Positions 1-8,971 are shown, counted from the first letter of the stretch. The stretch: 36,840 nt of DNA from an uncultured Veillonella sp. (GCA_934202095.1 CAKPXN010000013.1:1-36840); one strand, 5' to 3'. Made by a program: numbers and translations. Notes: generated by a model from the sequence alone, not told the origin.

Positions 1-1691
1 GCATTACCATTTGCAGTCGTTGTTACATAATTAGCAGTACCATTAACGGCAAGAGATTGAGTTGCTAATGCTACGGTTCCTGTGGTACTGTTATCTGCCG
101 CAGTCTTAAGTGTAGTCGCTCCTCCCGTTGTAGGGATTGCTGCAATAGCCGCGTCTAATTGCGCTTTATTAACGGCATCTGTACCATTAACGGCTGTGGC
201 TACATTGCTAACTGTTTTATTCCCCGCATTGATACCATCTTTTGTAATACTAGGACCAATAGCACCCGTGTTGTCGGTGAAAGATAGACCAGAACCATTT
301 AGTACAGTTGTATTACCAGCAGCGTCTTTTGAGGTTACACCAGCGTTACTAATGGCAGTATTGCCCATTGTAACAGAACCAGCTGTACCAAGATTAATCT
401 TTTGTGCTAATTTAACTAACAGTGTATCTGTACCATCAGCAACAATACCAATATTACCATCTGTTAATACAGCACTAGCTGCTGTATTCCCTTTTATATT
501 TAATGTTTCGTCTAGTTTGCGAGTGATAGTTGTACCTGTATCACCATCGAATTTGATTCCTTTAGTTGTAACTGCAGTATTGGCAGCGTCTGCTGTCGTT
601 TTTACATCAAATAATTGACCACCATTGACTGCATCTTTACTATTAGCAGCAACTGTGCCGTCAGCAACGTTACTCAATTTTGTAGGATTAGTCGTAGATC
701 CAGATGCATCCAATAGACTTACATGAATATCGGAATGAGCTACTGTACTGGCACCAACTCTTGCCTTACCTGTAGTGGAATCAATATCACTTTCTAAATA
801 ATACCCCTCTGTTGTACCAGTAGAGTCCGTTGTTTTTACAACTTTATTACCATTAGCATCTACAAAAGCTGTTTGCTTATCATTTTGAGCATCTACAGCG
901 AGCTCTGTTAAAGTGTTGATTGCTTTAGCATGTTCATTTAATGCAGCTTGCGTGATATCATCAAGCATTGCATCATAAGATGCCATAGTACTTGCACCGC
1001 CTTCAGCAAGGCCTGCGATATTTGCAAATGCTAAATTATCTGACAATTTACTAATAGTTACAGTTTTACCCGTAGTCGTAGTAGTTTTGGTTCCAAGAAC
1101 TTCTGTCTTTATTGTACCTTTCTGCGCTTTACCAGGTGAGGAAATTACGGTTTGTTTAGTTTCTACTGGAGAAATTTGGGCAGCTTTTTTAACTGGACTT
1201 GTAGAATGAATATAGTTTCCATTACCATCAACAGTGCCACTATCATTCCACGTTTTAGTAATAAGACGAGTAGATGTTGCTTGCTCTGTACCATTTGCCT
1301 GAAAGGATGTTTCTGGAACTAACTGACCATTTGCATATATATAAGCAGTCGTATTCATACCCCCATTAAATGCCATACTTGTAGGGTTTGCAATTGTACC
1401 AGAAATTGAATATGTCTTAGAATTCATAGCTGTTAAACTTGTACCAGGCAGTAAAATACCGCCGACATATGTAAGATCATTTGAGGTATTAACTTCAATT
1501 GTACCAACTGTAGTAGTCGCCCCGCCGGCACTAGCTGTATTCACACCACTAGTGATTATAGTTAAACCTAATATAGCTATTGCAGCTAATCGAGTAGATC
1601 CTTGGAAACGGCATGTACCTTTTGCCTTTTCAGATGTAACTATATTACATCCTTTTTTTGCATTCCACATTACTTTAAAAATTTTGTTCAT
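1..1691 (-). CDS. Trimeric autotransporter adhesin (YadA/Hia-like), N-terminal part
   Basis: The reading frame is open from an ATG at 1691-1689 to the left edge, giving about 563 residues of a longer protein. The start has a GGGGA ribosome site. The protein opens with an extended signal peptide region (MNKIFKVMWNAKKGCNIV), then a hydrophobic segment (LAAIAILGLTIITSG) and an Ala-Ser-Ala type cleavage zone. A Ser/Thr/Asn/Gly-rich passenger follows, with neck-like motifs such as KDAVNGGQLFD and GTDAVNKAQLDA. These are typical of type Vc trimeric adhesins, which form stalks on the outer membrane and bind host surfaces or partner bacteria. The C-terminal YadA anchor barrel is not in the window, so completeness cannot be judged. 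The gene is monocistronic as far as can be seen, and is separated from the upstream VWA gene by a 410-base gap. Confidence 0.88.
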   Translation of the reverse strand, partial: MNKIFKVMWNAKKGCNIVTSEKAKGTCRFQGSTRLAAIAILGLTIITSGVNTASAGGATTTVGTIEVNTSNDLTYVGGILLPGTSLTAMNSKTYSISGTIANPTSMAFNGGMNTTAYIYANGQLVPETSFQANGTEQATSTRLITKTWNDSGTVDGNGNYIHSTSPVKKAAQISPVETKQTVISSPGKAQKGTIKTEVLGTKTTTTTGKTVTISKLSDNLAFANIAGLAEGGASTMASYDAMLDDITQAALNEHAKAINTLTELAVDAQNDKQTAFVDANGNKVVKTTDSTGTTEGYYLESDIDSTTGKARVGASTVAHSDIHVSLLDASGSTTNPTKLSNVADGTVAANSKDAVNGGQLFDVKTTADAANTAVTTKGIKFDGDTGTTITRKLDETLNIKGNTAASAVLTDGNIGIVADGTDTLLVKLAQKINLGTAGSVTMGNTAISNAGVTSKDAAGNTTVLNGSGLSFTDNTGAIGPSITKDGINAGNKTVSNVATAVNGTDAVNKAQLDAAIAAIPTTGGATTLKTAADNSTTGTVALATQSLAVNGTANYVTTTANGN

Positions 1692-1923
1692 AACATTCCC
1701 CTAATTGAACTCAAAAACAATACATTAAAAATACTTATAGTTAATATATGAATTGATTTTATCAATCCTGAATATTAAAATCAATAACATTATCTATTCA
1801 AAAAACTCATCGTACTTTTGCTCTGTGAACTTCCCCCATTTTCTTCTTGTTTCTTATATTTTAAAGAGTCTGCAACTAGAACCTGACTTTGGCCTGTTCT
1901 CTTTTTCCCCGATGTAATCAGCT

Positions 1924-2099
1924 ACTTGACAATCTTAATAGACTAAATTAACGAAACGTTCAAAGGGGAGGTGAGGGTGTTTAAAATCTGACTTTGACCT
2001 GAGCCCCAAAGGGGCGAAGAAACAGCCGGTGGAAGATTTTAGACACCCTCACCTTCCTTTGCCGTAAAGAATATAGTCTAATTAAGATTGTTAAGTGAT
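1924..2099. repeat. Long imperfect inverted repeat with apical hairpin
   Basis: The left arm 1924-1989 and the right arm 2034-2099 are near complements. Two well-matched blocks (about 1926-1949 with 2073-2098, and 1961-1989 with 2034-2060) are separated by a poorly matched 10-base bulge. The tip holds a second hairpin, GCCCC-AAA-GGGGC at 2003-2015. RNA from either strand could fold into a stem of about 65 bp. It begins three bases after the stop of the VWA gene and lies upstream of the adhesin gene. A 14-base near-copy of part of it (CTGACTTTGRCCTG) occurs at 1883-1896 and 1988-2001. No ORF is visible in the 410-base gap. It may be a 3' UTR or terminator structure, a structured RNA, or a MITE-like palindromic element. 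I do not recognise the family. Confidence 0.75.
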
Positions 2100-2101
2100 G
2101 A

Positions 2102-3739
2102 TTACTCTTGATTTGCCATGGAAAACCCAGACCTACTGCTCATTCTCACGAATTCGTCGATATCTTGTGTTTCATCAACAGCTACATAGCCCAATTCACG
2201 GACTATGCCGTGTGGATTATGCAAGGATAGTTTAGGTTCAGATCCCGTAAGTACCCAAAGTACTTTGTATCCTTTAGGCGCTTCTCGAAGGCGATCTTCG
2301 CCTTTGCCATCCGTAAAGTATACGAGTAAATCTACGTGATGTTGATTAGCTAGAGAAAATACGGGTGAGAAAGCAGTAGACCCGCGCACATCAAGGCGTG
2401 GTTTTACGTCTTTCACAGTTTCCATTGTGTAGGTTCGACGTACTTCGTTATCACATTCCACAATGGTAATGCGATGATTATAGGCATGAACAATTTGTAA
2501 TACTTGTTCTAACGCATTGGTAAATTCCGCATCTGTAATACTGCCACTCATATCGAGGGCTACCCATACATTCGCCTTATGTTGGCGTAATGTGCCAGAC
2601 AATTCTAAACGTTCAGGCTGACGACGATTGCGACGCATCGTCGTTTTTTTATGTCCACTAGCCACTTTACCCATCAACTTTTTAAGATAAAAATACCAAG
2701 GTAAGGACCGACGCGTCTTTTGGAATGTGTCGATAAGGCTTTTTACATAGCCTTCCATATCCCCTTTTGATGCTTCATTGATATAGCGTTCCGTAATTTT
2801 ATCCATAGTTTCTGTATCGATAGCATCGGACTCATCCCATATATCATGGCTCGAATCGGCATTAAACTCCATTGCTATGATTTGACTGGAATCCTCGACA
2901 GCTATAAAAAGATCTGGTTTTTCCTGCATCGCCTTATCAATGGCCTTTGCGTAGTACTCCAATGTGCGGAATCGCTTTAGTAACAGTCCATATCTCGCAT
3001 TTACATTGGCAACAGTAACTGCATCGCGGTCAACATGTTCTAAATAATCATTGACCACCATATCCATGGCCATGTGAACAGCTTTTTTATTAAACCGTTG
3101 ACTAAGTTCTTTGACCCGCATCAAATGAGCCGATATGACATGTAATATTTCTCGTTTAATGCCGTCTTTCATAACGTCTGGCGGTTGTCGTAGCATAATG
3201 AAAGGGTTTACATATAGCACATAGCCACCATGTTTAAGGTTGATACCAAAAGCGCTGGTCATGTCTAAGCGTACCTGATGCGTCATTTGTAGATAAAAAT
3301 AGCCAAAGAATTGATCCTCGTCGAGCAATAAACTATTTACATCATGTAAGATATGCCATAACCGTTGCTCATAGCCATCGGCTAGTACGTGTTGTGTCAA
3401 TACATCGAGGTCCGTGCCTTCTCCATCATACAGTTCCGTTAATCCCTTGCCTATTGTGCCAATATGGCTATCCGACATATTGTGATTTACCATATCTACA
3501 GCAATATCTTCTGCCTGTGGTTTATGCACTGGATGTTCATCTACATACGCTTGATAACGCGCGTATAATTGCTCATACAACGCATCTGCATCACGAGCAA
3601 TCTGGTTCCGCTTTCTATGCCATCGATTGAGTTCCTTAATATCCTCTTCATTATAGCGCCCAGTTTTCTCCCATCCGTCTATATTAGTGAGCAGGTCAGA
3701 CGCATCCCGAATATCGTCTTTATCTAAATTTCGATTCAT
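2102..3739 (-). CDS. VWA-domain protein with DUF2201-like N-terminal domain, MoxR partner
   Basis: A 545-residue cytosolic protein with no signal peptide. Residues about 130-260 resemble the DUF2201 putative-metallopeptidase region, including the later MAMDMVVNDYLEH stretch. The usual HExxH appears here as REILH (196-200) followed by VISAH, so the first zinc-ligand histidine is replaced by Arg. The C-terminal third is a von Willebrand A domain with a MIDAS motif DMSGS at 396-400 and a later YFTDGKG strand. Proteins of this layout pair with MoxR AAA+ ATPases and are thought to assemble or remodel client complexes. The cognate MoxR gene lies 30 bases upstream in the same direction. The client is unknown. 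Peptidase activity is doubtful because of the altered motif. Confidence 0.85.
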   Translation of the reverse strand: MNRNLDKDDIRDASDLLTNIDGWEKTGRYNEEDIKELNRWHRKRNQIARDADALYEQLYARYQAYVDEHPVHKPQAEDIAVDMVNHNMSDSHIGTIGKGLTELYDGEGTDLDVLTQHVLADGYEQRLWHILHDVNSLLLDEDQFFGYFYLQMTHQVRLDMTSAFGINLKHGGYVLYVNPFIMLRQPPDVMKDGIKREILHVISAHLMRVKELSQRFNKKAVHMAMDMVVNDYLEHVDRDAVTVANVNARYGLLLKRFRTLEYYAKAIDKAMQEKPDLFIAVEDSSQIIAMEFNADSSHDIWDESDAIDTETMDKITERYINEASKGDMEGYVKSLIDTFQKTRRSLPWYFYLKKLMGKVASGHKKTTMRRNRRQPERLELSGTLRQHKANVWVALDMSGSITDAEFTNALEQVLQIVHAYNHRITIVECDNEVRRTYTMETVKDVKPRLDVRGSTAFSPVFSLANQHHVDLLVYFTDGKGEDRLREAPKGYKVLWVLTGSEPKLSLHNPHGIVRELGYVAVDETQDIDEFVRMSSRSGFSMANQE

Positions 3740-3769
3740 AATTTCTACCTGTCATATGCACTTTCACAA

Positions 3770-4861
3770 TTAACGATTGGCTTCAAAAAACGTTTCAATA
3801 AAGAGATCATCCTCAATAGCATAGCTATACACATGAGCATAGGTATTGCGTAAATCTTTCATAACAGCCATGCGCAAATCACCTGGATACAATGTGATGA
3901 ACTCAATAAAATGATGAACTTCTTCTGCATTACTATTGCGATTTAAGCGATACAACATATTTTTCGCGGATACATAGAGGCGAGTAGGACTTTCACCATT
4001 GACACGTTCTTGCAAGGACATAATGGCGCCTGGTTTATGCACAGCCTCTAACACATCATCTAAGGAAATCAATGGTTCTTGTTCAGTTTCAACAAAATTG
4101 ACGAAGGCCTCCGCAATGAGTTTCCCCACATTACCACGGATAACATTTTGGAATACTTCGCGGCTGTAACCACCTTCCTTATAGATACCATAAATATGAG
4201 ATATCCGTTCAAAGGAACGCGGTGTCGCATCGATATCATCTTCGTGACGTTGATTCAAATAATCTGGATAGGAGGAAATAAATTCCACCACCTTATCTTC
4301 AATGCCTGCGGAAATAGCCCAGTCGATCCACTGCATATAATCCGCTTCCATATACAGCCATACGAAACGGTTTTGTTGGGCGGGGTCCATATCAATCGTT
4401 TGGTAGTCAAAGGAATCCTCTGGGTTCATAGCCGCAATGATGCGCACATCATCGCTCAAAGCAAAGCCATTAATTTCTCGGTTCAAAATTAAATTCATCA
4501 ATTCTTGTTGCACCGCATGCTCTGCCCGATTGATTTCATCGATAAACAGCAACACATGTCGACCGGCATTAACAGCCCGTGATACATGCTCTAATGTATG
4601 ATGCACGGCATACACAGTGGTCTTTATTTCTTTAACCATACCATTACTATCTTTATGGGATACAGTTTCCACAGTAGGCAAACCGCCTATTTCGCCTTCT
4701 TTTAAAAGATTGCCATCAATGGTGACAAGTTCCCAATCGTGTACCTCTGCTACGCGCGCTGCTAGCGATGTTTTACCAATCCCCGTTTCACCGACGAGCA
4801 ATGGTACTTGATTAGCGGCTAGTACCAATTCCACACTAGCCATTGTATCTGTAAAATTCAT
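3770..4861 (-). CDS. MoxR-family AAA+ ATPase
   Basis: A 363-residue ATPase. It has Walker A GETGIGKTS (24-32), Walker B LLFIDEI (104-110) with the MoxR-typical NRAE continuation, and sensor 1 in IIAAMNPED (141-149). The helix-lid region follows, with a conserved TPRSFER segment. MoxR proteins act as chaperone-like remodelling ATPases together with VWA proteins, for example metal-centre insertion or complex activation. The VWA partner is the next gene downstream, and a 22-residue-repeat protein ends 16 bases upstream, so the three genes probably form one transcription unit. No metalloenzyme is adjacent, so the substrate cannot be inferred from context. Confidence 0.92.
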   Translation of the reverse strand: MNFTDTMASVELVLAANQVPLLVGETGIGKTSLAARVAEVHDWELVTIDGNLLKEGEIGGLPTVETVSHKDSNGMVKEIKTTVYAVHHTLEHVSRAVNAGRHVLLFIDEINRAEHAVQQELMNLILNREINGFALSDDVRIIAAMNPEDSFDYQTIDMDPAQQNRFVWLYMEADYMQWIDWAISAGIEDKVVEFISSYPDYLNQRHEDDIDATPRSFERISHIYGIYKEGGYSREVFQNVIRGNVGKLIAEAFVNFVETEQEPLISLDDVLEAVHKPGAIMSLQERVNGESPTRLYVSAKNMLYRLNRNSNAEEVHHFIEFITLYPGDLRMAVMKDLRNTYAHVYSYAIEDDLFIETFFEANR

Positions 4862-4877
4862 TATGACTCCTTCTTAA

Positions 4878-5696
4878 TTAATATAGTAAATACTGGTCAA
4901 TAGCAATTTTCTTTGCCTCTATAGATCCGTATACATCTACTAATGACAATATATCGATGGGCCATGTTGATTGACGTCCACCAATGGCAGGATTGCTTAC
5001 GAGTTCCCGCACATAGCGATCTTCTACAGCAGGATTTGCAATCATTTCAGTTATAATTTGTCGAACCATATCGACGGTAAGTCCTAGTTGTTTTGGTACA
5101 TACCCAAGTATCAATGTAGAAACCTTCAATAGCTCTAGCACTGTATCTAAATCTAGATTCGTAATTTGACGCATAGCCTGTGGATCTTGTAACACGGCGG
5201 TTTTCAAAATGTCCAATGTCGGATTCTGGATATAGCGCAACGCTAGATAATTAGATTTTACAGCCGCCATTTGAACCCGCTCTGATGGATTGGCAATATA
5301 TTGCAACGCATCATATTGTGTTTCTACAGCCCTTAACTGTAATTCCTCTGATGGATTTGTAATGTATCGAATGGCCCATCCCGATTGGTCTAAGGCAATG
5401 CAAACTACTTCATCTGATGGATGTTGAATATACTCAAGTACCGCCCAATCTTGTTTGACCAATGAAATCAATAATTCGTCACTTGGATTGTCCACATATT
5501 GAATGGCCCGCGGCGACTGTGCTAACGCAGTTTCAATCACTCGCTGAGTAGGATTTTTAATGTACTGTAATAGCATCCCATTCTGTTCCACACAGACTAG
5601 CTGCATTCCCTCTGTAGGATTAGGGATATTGCGTATGCCATGAGGATTGTTTTTGAGAGCCGTTATATATTGTTCTTCTGTCATACTACCCTTCAT
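4878..5696 (-). CDS. Helical 22-residue-repeat protein (DUF4116-like), unknown function
   Basis: The 272-residue protein is built from tandem 22-residue units. Seven clear copies span about residues 23-176, each starting Y-I/V-x-N-P-S/T and ending in a small helix (for example YITNPSEELQLRAVETQ). A degenerate unit precedes them and a less regular C-terminal third follows. The pattern resembles DUF4116-type or other alpha-solenoid repeats that bind proteins. No signal peptide or membrane segment is visible. A second start at 5684 (MTEEQY) has a closer AAGGG ribosome site than the ATG at 5696, so the true protein may be four residues shorter. Sixteen bases separate it from the MoxR gene, which suggests an adaptor or client role in that ATPase system (inference). 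Confidence 0.75.
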   Translation of the reverse strand: MKGSMTEEQYITALKNNPHGIRNIPNPTEGMQLVCVEQNGMLLQYIKNPTQRVIETALAQSPRAIQYVDNPSDELLISLVKQDWAVLEYIQHPSDEVVCIALDQSGWAIRYITNPSEELQLRAVETQYDALQYIANPSERVQMAAVKSNYLALRYIQNPTLDILKTAVLQDPQAMRQITNLDLDTVLELLKVSTLILGYVPKQLGLTVDMVRQIITEMIANPAVEDRYVRELVSNPAIGGRQSTWPIDILSLVDVYGSIEAKKIAIDQYLLY

Positions 5697-5703
5697 TTCT
5701 ATC

Positions 5704-5732
5704 TAAAAAGGCCATACGAATACGTATGACCT
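5704..5732 (-). terminator. Rho-independent terminator after ktrA
   Basis: On the minus strand AGGTCATACG-TATT-CGTATGGCCT (one mismatch) is followed by TTTTT. It lies 65 bases past the ktrA stop and directly upstream of the repeat-protein gene, so it separates the two units or attenuates read-through. Confidence 0.75.
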
Positions 5733-5796
5733 ATACTGAATTCTATTCTATTATATCATGTTTTTTCGATGTAATTATATTTCTTTCGTATACTAA

Positions 5797-6447
5797 CTAC
5801 TTAGTTAACTCATCTAAATCAGAATTATTCCCAATTACAAGCAATTTATCGTCTGCTGAAAGTATGGCTGTCGGATTTGGTGGCACATCAAGGCCTGTAC
5901 TTCGTCTAACGCCTACTGCATTTAGATTGTACTGTTCACGCAATTTAGAATCCTTTAAGCAAGTTCCGACTAAGAAAGAAGGCATACTTATTTCAATAAG
6001 ACTAATATTCTTAGATAGTTGTAAATAGTCCATCACATGTTCTCTCGTCAACGATTGAACAAGTCGCAACGCCATATCATACTCAGGATAAATAACCTGA
6101 TCTACACCTATTTTTTGTAGCATTTTACCTTGCAGGCTATTTTCTGCCTTAGCCACAACCTTAGAGATATGCATTTCCTTGAGAAGCATGGATGTCATCA
6201 AATTCGCTTGTATATTGCCACCAATGGCTACAATAACCATATCGAATTGACTTAATGCCAATGCTTTAATCGCCTCTTCATCAGTAGTATCCGCTACGAT
6301 GGCATGTGTAAGATAGGGAGATATTTTTTGTACAATATCTGGATTGATATCTACGCCTAGTACCTCATGATTCATGGATGCCAACATCTTGGCAATGGTC
6401 GTACCAAATCTACCAAGGCCTATAACGGCTATTGTTTTTTGTTTCAT
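5797..6447 (-). CDS. ktrA: Potassium uptake regulatory subunit KtrA/TrkA (RCK)
   Basis: A 216-residue cytosolic protein. Residues 5-35 form a Rossmann nucleotide-binding start (VIGLGRFGTTIAKML, then an acidic residue in GVDIN), which is the RCK_N domain. The C-terminal 75 residues match an RCK_C (TrkA_C) domain ending in a NPTAILSADDKLLVIG-like strand. KtrA-type octameric rings bind ATP/ADP or NAD(H) and gate the KtrB membrane channel. The ktrB gene lies 34 bases upstream in the same direction. Length and single RCK module fit KtrA rather than the two-module TrkA of enterobacteria. A terminator hairpin follows. Confidence 0.93.
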   Translation of the reverse strand: MKQKTIAVIGLGRFGTTIAKMLASMNHEVLGVDINPDIVQKISPYLTHAIVADTTDEEAIKALALSQFDMVIVAIGGNIQANLMTSMLLKEMHISKVVAKAENSLQGKMLQKIGVDQVIYPEYDMALRLVQSLTREHVMDYLQLSKNISLIEISMPSFLVGTCLKDSKLREQYNLNAVGVRRSTGLDVPPNPTAILSADDKLLVIGNNSDLDELTK

Positions 6448-6481
6448 TATGTACCTCTATTAGATGTATTGTCATCTATCG

Positions 6482-7843
6482 TTATAACATTACATTCTCT
6501 TCTGCATAAGAAATCGGCTTATTCGGCTTGGTCCGTAACGCCCAAGTTCCAATGACGGTCATGACGCCCACACGGCCTGTAAACATAACCAAGATGAGAA
6601 CCCATTTACTGCTTTCAGATAAATCAGGCGTAATTCCCGTCGTAAGGCCTACTGTACCAAATGCGGATGTAACCTCAAACAGCAATCGAATGAAATCGAA
6701 TGGCTCATTCCATGCTAAATAGCACGTAGCTAACAATACCAATAATATGGAAAGGAAAATAATCCCATTCGCCTTAAGAACGGTAACCATAGATATGCGT
6801 CGGCCGAATACCTCTACGTCTGATCGGTTATTGAACAATGTACACGATGCTAAGATGGCAACCATAACCGTACTGATTTTAACACCACCGCCCGTTGAAT
6901 TTGGACCAGCCCCAATAAACATGAGGATAATACTGACAAACAATGTAATTGGATGCAGTTGACTATAATCAATAGTAGCTATCCCCGCTGTACGCGGTGT
7001 TACGGATTGAAAGATGGCAGCCATTACCTTATCCCACATAGGCAGAGGACCAAAAGTATTTGGGTTCGCCCATTCTACACCGAGGAATACAATAGCACCT
7101 AGTGCAATCAATAGAGTCGTACCGATAAGCATAAGTTTGGTATGTAGTTTTAAATCTGCAAATCGTCTCACCTTTCGATGGGACCATATATCAAAAGCTG
7201 CTAAATACCCAAAACCACCGATAATGATTAGGGCCATCGTATTAACATTAAATACTACATCACCTACCATTTTATAGGGCAGATTATTGTCAAAAAATAT
7301 AAATCCTGCATTACAAAATGTAGAAATGGCTTGCATAAATCCTATATAGAGCGAATCATCACCTATATATGGATGCAGTTGAATAGCATACAAAATTCCG
7401 CCTATACATTCAATGGCCAATGTATAAATAGTTAATTTTTTCGTCACATGGAGAAGGCCCGTCATCCCATCTTGACCTACATCTTCTGAAAGTAATAGTC
7501 GGTTCTTAAGACCTACACGCTTCCCCAATAACAGAGCCACAATGGTTGTAAAGGATACAATACCAAGTCCACCTAATTGTATGAGGATGACCATAACAAT
7601 CTTGCCAAACAAGGACCAGTGATAATAAGTGTCCACAGTAGCGAGTCCCGTTACAGATACACAAGATACAGCAGTGAAAGCCGCATCAACAAGGGCTGTA
7701 CCTTGTCCTTGTGCACTGGCTATAGGCAACATAAGAAGAAGCGTTCCCACCGTCATAACCGCTAAAAAGCTAAGCGCCAGCAATCGATATGGATTCTGTT
7801 GCATATATCGTTGCACATGATGCGGTCTATGTTCTTGCCACAT
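6482..7843 (-). CDS. ktrB: Potassium transporter KtrB/TrkH family
   Basis: A 453-residue integral membrane protein with many hydrophobic helices and four pore-loop repeats of the SKT superfamily. The filter-like segments are SCVSVTGLATVD, STFCNAGFIFFDN, SVTPRTAGIATID and SAFGTVGLTTGI, each holding the key glycine. It would move K+ (possibly with Na+) across the inner membrane and is gated by the KtrA subunit encoded next. The ATG is only four bases from the stop of the upstream PfkB kinase gene, so translation is probably coupled. Length fits KtrB/TrkH proteins. Confidence 0.94.
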   Translation of the reverse strand: MWQEHRPHHVQRYMQQNPYRLLALSFLAVMTVGTLLLMLPIASAQGQGTALVDAAFTAVSCVSVTGLATVDTYYHWSLFGKIVMVILIQLGGLGIVSFTTIVALLLGKRVGLKNRLLLSEDVGQDGMTGLLHVTKKLTIYTLAIECIGGILYAIQLHPYIGDDSLYIGFMQAISTFCNAGFIFFDNNLPYKMVGDVVFNVNTMALIIIGGFGYLAAFDIWSHRKVRRFADLKLHTKLMLIGTTLLIALGAIVFLGVEWANPNTFGPLPMWDKVMAAIFQSVTPRTAGIATIDYSQLHPITLFVSIILMFIGAGPNSTGGGVKISTVMVAILASCTLFNNRSDVEVFGRRISMVTVLKANGIIFLSILLVLLATCYLAWNEPFDFIRLLFEVTSAFGTVGLTTGITPDLSESSKWVLILVMFTGRVGVMTVIGTWALRTKPNKPISYAEENVML

Positions 7844-7847
7844 ATGC

Positions 7848-8837
7848 TTACTCCAATCCAGCTAAGTTACATGCTGTTTCTAACGATGGTAACGCACTAC
7901 GCCCACCGATGCCCTGTGTATTAAGTGCAGACACAGCAGACGCAAAAATAGCAGCGGACTCTAACTGTTTATGGTCTAAGGATTGTAATATATCAATAGG
8001 CTTTATCGATTCATCATTTACTTGGCGAATCGATAGAGCTAGTTTCGATAGGAACGCACCGTGAAAGCTATCCCCGGCTCCAGTCGTATCTACTACATTA
8101 TCTTGTGGGAATGGTTGACAACGATACGCCGTTCCATCAGGCCATACAAAATAACTGCCATTAGCCCCATCGGTAACACCTGCTATTAACGCACCACGGT
8201 CATGAATGATACGACATGCTTCTTCTAGGTTGGTAGTCCCTGTATATTTTTCTGCATAGTCGCGAGCCACAATAACCACATGGGATGATTCGGTAATTGG
8301 CCTCATATCATCATCGTATCGTTGGGCACCACCATCTAGAGAGATAATAGTACCACTTTGTCGAGCCATATCAATAGCAGTGCGCATCAAATGGCGATGA
8401 CGCCCATTGATATGCACGATAGATGCATGTTCTATTACTTCCTGATAATCGGTTAAGAACTCTGGCTCAAGCGCTGTAGAACGTTCAAAAAATACAGCTC
8501 GTTCTCCGGTCTTCTCTTTCACAAGAATCGTTGCAGTTCCACTCTTAGCATCCGCATCAACTTGGATGCCCTCTGTATTGACATTATATTTTTGAAAGTC
8601 CTCCAGAATATAGCGTCCAACCATATCATCACCGATACGGTCAATCATTACCGTACAAGATCCATATTTGCCAGCCGTGGCTAGTGCAGTCGCCACCGGA
8701 CCGCCTCCATCTGTCGTAGACGAGATGGCCTGTTGCACCTCGCGCCCTGTTGGAAAATGATCAACTACGATAAATCGATCTAAGGTACTAGCCCCAATAC
8801 CAACTATATCTATCACTTCGTTAGCAAATGTATTCAT
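7848..8837 (-). CDS. PfkB/ribokinase-family sugar kinase
   Basis: A 329-residue soluble kinase of the ribokinase fold. It has the N-terminal GIGASTLDRFIVVDHFP strand, a Gly-rich substrate segment (TTDGGGPVATALATAGKYG) and the C-terminal PfkB signature DTTGAGDSFHGAF with the catalytic Asp and anion-hole GAGD. The family phosphorylates sugars, nucleosides or related alcohols with ATP, and many members are activated by K+. The exact substrate cannot be read from the sequence. Its gene is the first of a tight unit with ktrB and ktrA, an uncommon pairing. The start has a GGAGG-type site (TAGGAGGTTAGT before ATG). Confidence 0.9.
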   Translation of the reverse strand: MNTFANEVIDIVGIGASTLDRFIVVDHFPTGREVQQAISSTTDGGGPVATALATAGKYGSCTVMIDRIGDDMVGRYILEDFQKYNVNTEGIQVDADAKSGTATILVKEKTGERAVFFERSTALEPEFLTDYQEVIEHASIVHINGRHRHLMRTAIDMARQSGTIISLDGGAQRYDDDMRPITESSHVVIVARDYAEKYTGTTNLEEACRIIHDRGALIAGVTDGANGSYFVWPDGTAYRCQPFPQDNVVDTTGAGDSFHGAFLSKLALSIRQVNDESIKPIDILQSLDHKQLESAAIFASAVSALNTQGIGGRSALPSLETACNLAGLE

Positions 8838-8898
8838 ACTAACCTCCTAATACCTTGTATAACTATATGTACAGAATACATTCCGACACATAAAAAGT

Positions 8899-8971
8899 AA
8901 ACCCTAGACCACGATATATTCTCGTTAAACTAAATCATCCAGTTTAAAGAATAGATCGTAATCTAGGGTTT
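8899..8971 (-). terminator. Long hairpin terminator after the heme operon
   Basis: Outer arms AAACCCTAGA (8899-8908) and TCTAGGGTTT (8962-8971) are perfectly complementary. The next block (ACGATATATTCT with AGAATAGATCGT) continues the stem, with an inner TTAAACT/AGTTTAA hairpin. On the minus strand it is followed by a T-rich run (ACTTTTTA). It ends the operon whose last gene is chuW/hutW. Confidence 0.75.

Noticed and set aside
82..618. 178-residue plus-strand ORF
   Set aside because: It lies opposite the adhesin frame, has no ribosome site, and its Val/Ala/Pro-rich protein is the mirror of Asn/Thr/Gly-rich repeats.
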